Assembly: GCA_029856615.1 (NCBI GenBank)
Contig: JAHKLF010000117.1
Location: forward strand, 1 to 5,361
Reading direction: 5' to 3'
Length of the DNA: 5,361 nt
Source of the DNA: Candidatus Njordarchaeota archaeon
GTDB lineage: Archaea > Asgardarchaeota > Njordarchaeia > Njordarchaeales > Njordarchaeaceae
Below, piece by piece: positions 1 to 4,923 of the stretch. The notes under the pieces were generated by a model. The model saw only the letters and a list, made by a program, of their open reading frames with translations, had not been told where the DNA came from and searched no databases. Numbering within the stretch: position 1 is the stretch's first letter; each line of letters opens with the position of its first letter. The translations under genes were made by a program, and so were the position numbers.

Positions 1-906
1 ATAGAGGGATTGAAATAATTCTAGGAATTCGCCACGAGAATTGAAGTATGCCACTCTACTTGTAGAATAAAGAAATCCCTATAGAGGGATTGAAATCTAA
101 GATAACTCATCACTCAAAATTAGATTTCATTTTAACATACAGTAGAATAAAGAAATCCCTATAGAGGGATTGAAATGGCCAACGAATACGAATTAAACCA
201 TAACCATACTTCGCGCCGCAAGTAGAATAAAGAAATCCCTATAGAGGGATTGAAATTGTTGTGTGTGAATCACTTTGGATTCACTCATAATACTCGTAGA
301 ATAAAGAAATCCCTATAGAGGGATTGAAATCCAATGTCCCTCATCTCTATTTATCTCTGTTACTAGGTTACCATTTCTGTAGAATAAAGTAATCCCTATA
401 GAGGGATTGAAATGAACCCCGAAACCGCAACGATGCGTCCCTTATCGTCTCTTATAACGTAAGTAGAATAAAGAAATCCCTATAGAGGGATTGAAATTGG
501 AATCACATATGTCCCAATCCTACTAGGTGCAATCCAAGCATTCGTAGAATAAAGAAATCCCTATAGAGGGATTGAAATCCCCGAAAGAACCTTACCTGCT
601 AATCCTTCGATACTGCTTTTAATATCGGTAGAATAAAGAAATCCCTATAGATGGATTGAAATCCCATAAAGGTGCATTCGCTGTACCTCTCATTTCCAAA
701 AGGCTTCACGTAGAATAAAGAAATCCCTATAGAGGGATTGAAATTTAGCATCAAGGAGTATCATATCTACTGATTCTATATACTCCAAGTAGAATAAAGA
801 AATCCCTATAGAGGGATTGAAATGCAATTCTTATCCATCTATCAAGATCTAATTTGAGGTCTCTGTTGTACGTAGAATAAAGAAATCCCTATAGAGGGAT
901 TGAAAC
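1..906 (+). CRISPR. CRISPR array, leader-distal part: 12 repeats, 11 spacers
   Basis: The 35-nt repeat begins GTAGAATAAAG and ends GGGATTGAAAT. Copies lie at 1-16 (cut by the window edge), 62-96, 142-176, 222-256, 296-330, 379-413, 463-497, 544-578, 628-662, 710-744, 789-823 and 872-906. Spacers are 45, 45, 45, 39, 48, 49, 46, 49, 47, 44 and 48 nt, all different. Each repeat contains a 7-bp stem (AATCCCT/AGGGATT) with an ATAG loop, upstream of the 8-nt end ATTGAAAT expected to become the crRNA 5' handle. ATTGAAA(N) ends are typical of archaeal type I-A/I-B and type III repeats, so transcription is inferred rightward, with the leader off the left edge. Variants are the copy at 379 (base 12 A to T), the copy at 628 (base 25 G to T, breaking one stem pair) and the last copy (final T to C). 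No cas gene lies in the window, so the subtype cannot be assigned. Confidence 0.98.
872..906 (+). repeat. Terminal CRISPR repeat with changed last base
   Basis: This is the last copy of the array. It matches the consensus at 34 of 35 positions and differs only at the final base (C instead of the T found in all eleven other copies). No spacer or further repeat follows. An altered last copy is typical of the trailer end, which agrees with the leader lying to the left. Confidence 0.85.
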
Positions 907-933
907 GATGACTAGTGTTGTCAATGCAACTTA

Positions 934-940
934 TTTATAA
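934..940 (+). promoter_or_regulatory. TATA box for the PaREP1 gene
   Basis: TTTATAA, inside TTATTTATAAGC, fits the archaeal TATA-box pattern. Counting about 26 nt from its centre puts the transcription start near 963, giving a leader of about 40 nt before the ATG at 1004. A second AT-rich candidate, TTAATTATAATG at 953-964, would start transcription near 984. Either would let the gene be expressed independently of the array that ends 30 nt upstream. Confidence 0.5.
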
Positions 941-1003
941 GCTTCTTTGCTGGTTAATTATAATGGGGATTAATCCTTATGGATGAGGCAGTAGGGGCCT
1001 AAT

Positions 1004-1504
1004 ATGGAGCAATTATTGCTCCCAGATATTGTTATAAAAAAATTAAAGGAAGCAGCAACTAGATCTGGGGTCTCCCCAGAAGAATTAGCTGGGGAAATAA
1101 TACTCAACGAATTATCTAGTGATCCTAGGGATAGGATTTCCCTTTATGTCTCACTGTGCAATAAATATATCAAAGAGGCTGAGGACTTAATAGTAAGGAA
1201 GGATTATATCCAAGCTTCAGAGAAAATATGGGGTGCTGCAGCCAGTTGTATAAAAGCTGCGGCGATAAAGAAGGTGGGAAAGAGGTTAGCTAGTCATGGT
1301 GAGTTATGGGAATTTGTATCTAAGCTAATAGATGAGACTGGAGATCAAGAATTAGGCTTATTATGGAGAACAGCTATAAGTATGCACGTGAATTTCTATG
1401 AGAATTGGGCTCCACCAGAAGAAGTTGTTAGGGCATTGGAGCACGTGAAGAAATTTGTTGGGAAGATCTTTAAGTATACGGGATTAGGTGAAATGGGGGA
1501 GTAA
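1004..1504 (+). CDS. PaREP1-family (HEPN-like) protein with RHH-like N-terminus
   Basis: The protein has 166 residues. Residues about 5-37 (LPDIVIKKLKEAATRSGVSPEEL...) resemble the short strand and two helices of a ribbon-helix-helix DNA-binding or antitoxin domain. Residues about 45-155 are helical and carry hallmarks of the archaeal PaREP1/PaREP8 family: ASEKIWGAAASCIKAAA (71-87), SHGELWEF (97-104) and LWRTAISMHVNFYENWAPPEEV (120-141). From memory this family is grouped with the HEPN fold. R122 and H128 form an Rx5H arrangement within the Rx4-6H pattern of HEPN ribonucleases, but R122 may not be conserved in the family, so RNase activity is only a possibility. The ATG at 1004 is preceded by an in-frame TAG at 992, so it is the first ATG available. 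The nearest purine stretches are AGGGG (993-997) and GGATGAGG (981-988), neither a strong ribosome-binding site. The molecular role of the family is not established. A defence or toxin-antitoxin role next to the CRISPR array is inference. Confidence 0.9.
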   Translation: MEQLLLPDIVIKKLKEAATRSGVSPEELAGEIILNELSSDPRDRISLYVSLCNKYIKEAEDLIVRKDYIQASEKIWGAAASCIKAAAIKKVGKRLASHGELWEFVSKLIDETGDQELGLLWRTAISMHVNFYENWAPPEEVVRALEHVKKFVGKIFKYTGLGEMGE

Positions 1505-1737
1505 CTTATTAACTAAAGACACAATCATATAAAGAATATATTCGTCTTTCACCCATTGAGGTGTTTTTGGAGAAAATGATCATTTGTCTCAAATGCTAGA
1601 TTCTATTACGTATGCTTTTTACGCTACATCGCCTATTAAAAATTATTCTCGATTGAGAGATAAGAAGCGAAATCCAAGGACAATGAGCATTCTCAACTAT
1701 TATTGTATTCTTGTTCTTGCCTCATTCTCTTTGATAC

Positions 1738-1755
1738 AAAAAATCCTAAAAAGGA
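1738..1755 (-). terminator. Hairpin plus T6, terminator of the DUF2207 gene
   Basis: Read leftward, about 40 nt after the stop codon of the membrane-protein gene, TCCT-TTTT-AGGA forms a 4-bp hairpin followed directly by six T's (1743 to 1738). Archaeal RNA polymerase terminates mainly at T-runs, so the run matters more than the short stem. It overlaps the repeat-like sequence on the other strand. Confidence 0.45.
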
Positions 1756-1763
1756 ATTGAAAT
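1741..1763 (+). repeat. Solitary degenerate CRISPR-repeat-like sequence
   Basis: This 23-nt stretch matches bases 13-35 of the array repeat at 18 of 23 positions without gaps. Over the full 35 nt (1729-1763) the match is 24 of 35. The 8-nt handle ATTGAAAT is identical. Stem base 16 (C to T) and its partner base 27 (G to A) have both changed, keeping the pair, so a TCCT/AGGA hairpin remains in the same place. It lies 834 nt beyond the array, in the same orientation. It could be a fossil repeat unit, or an AT-rich chance match selected as a terminator on the other strand. Confidence 0.4.
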
Positions 1764-1794
1764 TATTATACAGTTAGGAATTTAAGGATTATAA

Positions 1795-3549
1795 CTAATG
1801 GCTTTCTTCAATGGCTTCTTCGGGGAATCTTTGGAATTTAGGTGCGCTATAGTACACTCCGAGATTATTTAGGTATGATACGAACTTCTTTGTGTTCTCA
1901 ATAGTAATCCAATCAGGATACATATCTTTAACATTAATTTCGCCGCGGCCCTTTTCAAGCATCTTTTCCTCAATTTTTCCCAAGTACCTAAAAGTTTTTA
2001 TGCCATCTAACGCAACTAACCATGGCAGACCATTATTAAGTATTTCTCTAATTCTTATTATTGCGGCGCCAGGTGGTAATCTTTTAGTAGCCATTCTCAA
2101 TGACTCCTTGATTTTCAAAGTGTGCCCAATGGCTAATCCATAATCCTCTTCACTCTTTATTCCTCCTGGACTAAGTTTTCCTTTTATGGATGATATACCT
2201 ATTATGCCGCCAAATAATGTTATAAGGCCTCCTAGTATGAGGGGGAGTGAAATCAATAGCCCGCCTATTGCTAAGAAGATTAATCCCATGATTAGGAAAA
2301 GTATTACTATACCCCTTAGAGTAGCCATCATGCTTGACACTTTTTTCTTGAAGTTTTTATCTACTATGTTCTCCGTATATAAGTAGTCTAGTAAACTCTC
2401 CTCAATGGATTGTGTTCCTTTTTCACCGAAAATGGTGAAAATTTCACTGAGTTTTGTTTCCTCCTTGGGAATTAACTGATAAGCCTCCTTTTCCCAAGGA
2501 AACATTTCCACCAAACCAGAGACCTTCTCAGGCACCACGTATACTTCCTCGTCACTTTGGATTAGCTTTACGATTCTTTTAGAAGCTAGTGATATTATCA
2601 GAGTTAAGAGCCAAGATATGATGTCAAATGGTTTACGGATATATCGCAATGATGTGGGATCTAATTTTCCCGCTTGCATGAAAATAGGTTTTGTAGGAAT
2701 TCGTCTAGGAAGTCTAAATCCGTAGGCTAGATAAGTCATCAATATCATTAAGGACGTAAATGCTAGGAAAAATGCGACGACGGCTCCCATATGAGTGTTA
2801 AGGTATTTTCTTACGTATAAGGGTAATTCAATGCGCTTGGGGAATTCGACACGGACGTCTAGGTATTCATTGGAACCTATATCTTGTCTCTTATAATAAA
2901 TTATTGTGGATTTATTCACGTATTCTATTTTATCAGGTTTTGGATCAATATTAAGCTCACTTTCATTAATCATAAACGGTAATACTATCTTGACATTAGC
3001 TTTCTCAATGCGAGCATTTCTCTGCGGGATGCATCGCCATAGAAAGTAATTAGTATTTTTTGCCTCATTGGTTTCCAGAGGTGTTACAACTTTGTATTTT
3101 ATCATTAAGGTTCGATTTTGCGGAAACTCAAATATCTTCGAAGTGTAAAAGGTCCATCTAATAATGTATCGGTCAACAGACATATCAACACGATAGCGAC
3201 CCCCTTCAAAGAGACGCTTGTTATATTCTATCCAGGATCCGTTCCATAATTCATACATACCAATCATTTCTATATAATCAATGCTCCAGTAGGGCAATAC
3301 TCTTAATCCCTCTTTAAAGTACATCGATGGAAACCTCATCGAAAAAACTTCTGTTATCGTGATAGACCCGTTTTCATCGAGCACGAGTGTAATATTATAG
3401 CTCTTGAATACTAAGACATTCTCAACTCTTAGATAGTTCCTACCCATAATTGGAACATGTTCAATAGCAAAGTAAATCCCTAAGGGTAAAATTATAGCTA
3501 GAACTAGGAGAACTAGAAACGTGGTGTCTCTGAATTTCGGCATGCTCAA
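1795..3549 (-). CDS. DUF2207-like membrane protein, four predicted helices
   Basis: The protein has 584 residues. Predicted helices span about 10-29, 253-276, 409-430 and 433-453. Residues about 44-245 form a beta-rich domain whose landmarks fit DUF2207 (YciQ-type predicted membrane proteins): an early SYNITLVLDENGSITITEVF stretch (50-69), a YKV...NTNYFLWRCIP segment and a KANVKIVLP strand. Residues 307-331, with LTLIISLASKRIVKLI, match the family's cytoplasmic 'tLidLA.rgyl.I' region. The C-terminal part resembles the family's region after the helix pair. All six N-x-S/T sequons (N52, N60, N104, N145, N195, N212) fall in the 30-250 segment, supporting an outside location. The function of the family is unknown. 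The start is either TTG at 3549, 4 nt after GGAGGT, or ATG at 3543, 10 nt after it (582 residues). No neighbour shares its operon. Confidence 0.88.
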   Translation of the reverse strand: MSMPKFRDTTFLVLLVLAIILPLGIYFAIEHVPIMGRNYLRVENVLVFKSYNITLVLDENGSITITEVFSMRFPSMYFKEGLRVLPYWSIDYIEMIGMYELWNGSWIEYNKRLFEGGRYRVDMSVDRYIIRWTFYTSKIFEFPQNRTLMIKYKVVTPLETNEAKNTNYFLWRCIPQRNARIEKANVKIVLPFMINESELNIDPKPDKIEYVNKSTIIYYKRQDIGSNEYLDVRVEFPKRIELPLYVRKYLNTHMGAVVAFFLAFTSLMILMTYLAYGFRLPRRIPTKPIFMQAGKLDPTSLRYIRKPFDIISWLLTLIISLASKRIVKLIQSDEEVYVVPEKVSGLVEMFPWEKEAYQLIPKEETKLSEIFTIFGEKGTQSIEESLLDYLYTENIVDKNFKKKVSSMMATLRGIVILFLIMGLIFLAIGGLLISLPLILGGLITLFGGIIGISSIKGKLSPGGIKSEEDYGLAIGHTLKIKESLRMATKRLPPGAAIIRIREILNNGLPWLVALDGIKTFRYLGKIEEKMLEKGRGEINVKDMYPDWITIENTKKFVSYLNNLGVYYSAPKFQRFPEEAIEESH

Positions 3550-3553
3550 GTCT

Positions 3554-3561
3554 ACCTCCTT
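3554..3561 (-). promoter_or_regulatory. Shine-Dalgarno AAGGAGGT
   Basis: On the minus strand AAGGAGGT is a near-complete complement to the archaeal 16S 3' end. It lies 4 nt before a TTG (3549) and 10 nt before an in-frame ATG (3543). It fixes the start to one of these two codons without deciding between them. Confidence 0.85.
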
Positions 3562-3574
3562 AATATAAGTTCGC

Positions 3575-3589
3575 AGCTATACCATAGCT
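3575..3589. promoter_or_regulatory. Dyad AGCTAT-ACC-ATAGCT at the predicted transcription start
   Basis: A perfect 6-bp inverted repeat with a 3-nt centre. The same stretch also holds a direct repeat of AGCTATAC at 3575-3582 and 3586-3593, with an 11-bp period. It lies across the start site predicted from the TATA box at 3603-3612, a position where archaeal repressors often bind. No binding protein is identified. Confidence 0.35.
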
Positions 3590-3602
3590 ATACAATCGTT
3601 AT

Positions 3603-3612
3603 GTTTTATAGA
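3603..3612 (-). promoter_or_regulatory. TATA box for the DUF2207 gene
   Basis: On the minus strand TCTATAAAAC is a good archaeal TATA box. A start about 26 nt downstream falls near 3581, giving a leader of about 30 nt that contains the AAGGAGGT site. Confidence 0.6.
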
Positions 3613-3624
3613 AGATATATCTTC
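3611..3624. promoter_or_regulatory. 14-bp perfect palindrome GAAGATATATCTTC
   Basis: A perfect 14-bp palindrome abuts and partly overlaps the upstream edge of the TATA box of the DUF2207 gene, where the TFB recognition element lies. This suits an operator or activator site. The assignment rests on symmetry and position only. Confidence 0.35.
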
Positions 3625-3903
3625 CTTTTTAATTTTGAATTTTATCCCTCTAGAATAGAGCACGGCGAATTATCCTATTCGATCTCAGGTATAAAGTTAC
3701 TGGGCTAAAAATTTGTAGCTCATTAGTTAAAGAATTATGCGAATTTACTATCAGTAACATCGGTGAATAGAATGTCATTTTTAAAAGGTATGATTCTGCA
3801 AGTGAGTGCGAAGAATCGCGTTGCATAGTTACTTATTGTCTAAGTCTAATAGCATCAAGGTTAAGTAGAGAGCTACAGGAGGCGAAAGCCTTACTTTTTA
3901 ACT
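3625..3903. other. Intergenic region between two leftward genes
   Basis: No long ORF is present on either strand. The plus strand carries TATA-like sequences at about 3689-3697 (GTATAAAG) and 3777-3787 (TTTTTAAAAG). It also has an 18-codon ORF at 3772-3828, a hairpin around 3797-3825 and a GAAA-loop hairpin followed by T's at 3879-3898. These could outline a small rightward RNA and are treated as a finding rather than a gene. Confidence 0.5.
3879..3898 (+). terminator. GAAA-tetraloop hairpin followed by a T-run
   Basis: GAGGC-GAAA-GCCTT forms a 5-bp stem (one G-T pair) with a stable GNRA-type loop, followed on the plus strand by ACTTTTT. The T-run is on the plus strand only, so this would end a rightward transcript and not the leftward esterase gene whose stop codon lies just to the right. 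Confidence 0.3.
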
Positions 3904-4413
3904 TTACTTTTCTACCTCCTTAAAGAAATTCCATATTATTTCACACGCATTTATATCATGACTCATCCTCCCCACAATTATATCTGGAAATTGTTTCTGC
4001 CCACCTGGCCATGTATGGCCGCCCCCATCAATTCCGTAAAGCACAACCTTTACGCCTGTTTCTTCGTTTACATATTCTATCTTCCACACGCGAGTTCCGT
4101 CATTTGGATCTGCATCTGGGAGGTAGGTTTTGTTTGTTTGCAAGGTACAATTATTATGAATCACCCAAAATTTAACTGTTTGATTTATTGATACAACCCT
4201 TCCGCGATCCTTCCCAAAAACATGGACATATCCTCCATTCCAGGGTACTATTGGATCATCAGTGCCATGTATCATTAGAACAGATATACTTCCTGTAGGA
4301 GTGCAGTTATTATACAGATTCTCAGGCATCGATGCGGCAACTGTTGCTATGGCAGAAATTTTATCGCTCAACTCGCATGCAAGACGAAACGCCATCATGC
4401 CACCATTTGACAT
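3904..4413 (-). CDS. C-terminal half of the split esterase (catalytic triad)
   Basis: This frame supplies 169 residues from the ATG inside GMSNGG. Similarity to the family continues upstream of that ATG through KYSIDSKRIYVTG to the A-run at 4450-4454, so the ATG is very unlikely to be a natural start and no ribosome-binding site precedes it. The half holds the Ser (S2), Asp (D53) and His (H133) candidates for the triad. It has four N-x-S/T sequons (N36, N78, N88, N94), and C37 and C89 fall where the family often has cysteines that could form a disulfide, as expected for an external enzyme. Without the first half it lacks the oxyanion-hole segment and the core strands and should not fold into an active hydrolase. 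Confidence 0.7.
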   Translation of the reverse strand: MSNGGMMAFRLACELSDKISAIATVAASMPENLYNNCTPTGSISVLMIHGTDDPIVPWNGGYVHVFGKDRGRVVSINQTVKFWVIHNNCTLQTNKTYLPDADPNDGTRVWKIEYVNEETGVKVVLYGIDGGGHTWPGGQKQFPDIIVGRMSHDINACEIIWNFFKEVEK

Positions 4414-4901
4414 TCCCGTGACATATATCCTCTTGCTGTCAATGCTATATTTTTCTCCAGATGGTTGATCAGTGTAGATATGAAACCTACATCATCTATA
4501 TTGTGTTGGGCAGAATAGGAATAGGGATCGTTTCTTCCATCATTCCAATGCCCTCTTACGGCATCGGGATAAACAACTATAAAGCCCTCCTTTTCTGCCA
4601 ATTTATCAAATCCCCTAAGTGTTGTTTTTTCCTCCATGTTCTTACCATTGCCGCCGCCACCATGAAGAACTATAAGCAGTGGTACAGGTTTCTTAGCATC
4701 ATACGTGCTTGGAATATAAATATGATATGTTCTTTTTATACCATCAACAATGATTGAACCATCAATATGATTGGTGTTAATATTTCGGATTACGTAGCCT
4801 AAGAATAATCCAAGCAATATTACAGCAATTACTCCGCTGATTACCATAATACTTTTTTTATTTCTTTTCAACTTCTTTAACCTTATCACCCATAGTTTCA
4901 A
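4395..4901 (-). CDS. N-terminal half of the split esterase (anchor and oxyanion hole)
   Basis: This frame gives up to 168 residues. Residues 1-17 are strongly basic and 18-37 are a single hydrophobic helix, so it is a signal anchor with the enzyme outside. Residues about 48-150 are family sequence up to LINHLEK. The last 18 residues, after K150, are out-of-frame translation and do not belong to the protein. The start is uncertain. TTG at 4901 has no ribosome-binding site and lies only about 14 nt from the centre of a TATA-like box, so it may not be transcribed. GTG at 4889 falls where a leaderless transcript would begin and keeps the basic N-terminus. TTG at 4871 is a third option. Confidence 0.75.
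   Translation of the reverse strand: MKLWVIRLKKLKRNKKSIMVISGVIAVILLGLFLGYVIRNINTNHIDGSIIVDGIKRTYHIYIPSTYDAKKPVPLLIVLHGGGGNGKNMEEKTTLRGFDKLAEKEGFIVVYPDAVRGHWNDGRNDPYSYSAQHNIDDVGFISTLINHLEKNIALTARGYMSRECQMVA
4450..4457 (-). other. Frameshift site GAGAAAAA in the esterase gene
   Basis: On the minus strand the reading is GAG AAA AAT ATA in the first frame and AAA TAT AGC in the second. Family similarity passes from LEK to KYSIDS exactly here, so one base is missing (six A's would restore LEKKYSIDS) or one base must be read twice. The second frame is open upstream only to a TGA at 4494-4492, so the shift must lie between there and the first-frame stop at 4395. Confidence 0.8.
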
Positions 4902-4910
4902 GCAACTTCA

Positions 4911-4921
4911 AATATATAATC
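4911..4921 (-). promoter_or_regulatory. TATA-like box upstream of the esterase gene
   Basis: On the minus strand GATTATATATT (within GGGATTATATATTTG) is a TATA-box candidate with its centre near 4915. The predicted start of transcription, near 4889, coincides with an in-frame GTG, which suggests a leaderless message starting with MIRLKK. There is no Shine-Dalgarno site in front of the alternative TTG at 4901. Confidence 0.45.
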
Positions 4922-4923
4922 CC

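Larger units (their letters stand above)
1505..1794. other. Intergenic region between convergent genes
   Basis: No ORF of credible length is present on either strand. The stretch contains a 10-bp palindrome GAATATATTC (1534-1543) flanked by AAAGAC/GTCTTT arms (1515-1520, 1544-1549), and a T5 run at 1563-1567 that could end the PaREP1 transcript. It also has a 12-bp palindrome AAATGATCATTT (1574-1585) and the CRISPR-repeat-like element and terminator described separately near its right end. Confidence 0.6.
3904..4901 (-). pseudogene. Frameshifted membrane-anchored esterase (PHB depolymerase/LpqC type)
   Basis: Read through one -1 shift, the locus gives a single protein of about 332 residues, a normal length for the PHB depolymerase/LpqC/feruloyl-esterase group of alpha/beta-hydrolases. 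In order it has a basic N-terminus and membrane anchor (about 18-37), HGGGG (80-84, oxyanion hole), VVYPDA (109-114), HWNDGR (118-123), DDVGF (136-140), GMSNGG with nucleophile S165, HGTDDPIVP with acid D216, and GGGHTWPGG with base H296. The anchor and sequons in the second half suggest an enzyme held on the outer face of the membrane, cleaving ester substrates that cannot be named from sequence. The shift lies at a run of five A's. It may be a true inactivation, a sequencing error in a homopolymer, or recoding. The two halves have their own entries. All family motifs are intact, which argues against old decay. Confidence 0.85.

Noticed and set aside
17..61. Possible self-targeting: first spacer shares TAGGAATTCG with about 2695-2704
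   Set aside because: Only 10 bases match, in an AT-rich background, with no extension on either side. This is chance.
963..986. Seven-codon leaderless ORF (ATG at 963) near the predicted PaREP1 transcript start
   Set aside because: It is too short to support and has no sequence features beyond an ATG near the predicted start.
907..1003. CRISPR leader to the right of the array
   Set aside because: The repeat's ATTGAAAT end points right, the last repeat is the altered one, and this stretch is accounted for by the promoter and leader of the PaREP1 gene.
1892..2386. Plus-strand ORFs of 83 and 66 codons (1892-2143, 2186-2386)
   Set aside because: They lie antisense within the DUF2207-like gene, are low in purines and have no recognisable domain or ribosome-binding site. 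They are shadows of that gene.
3958..4757. Plus-strand ORFs of 77, 68 and 98 codons (3958-4191, 4262-4468, 4461-4757)
   Set aside because: All are antisense to the esterase gene, whose family motifs are clear on the minus strand.
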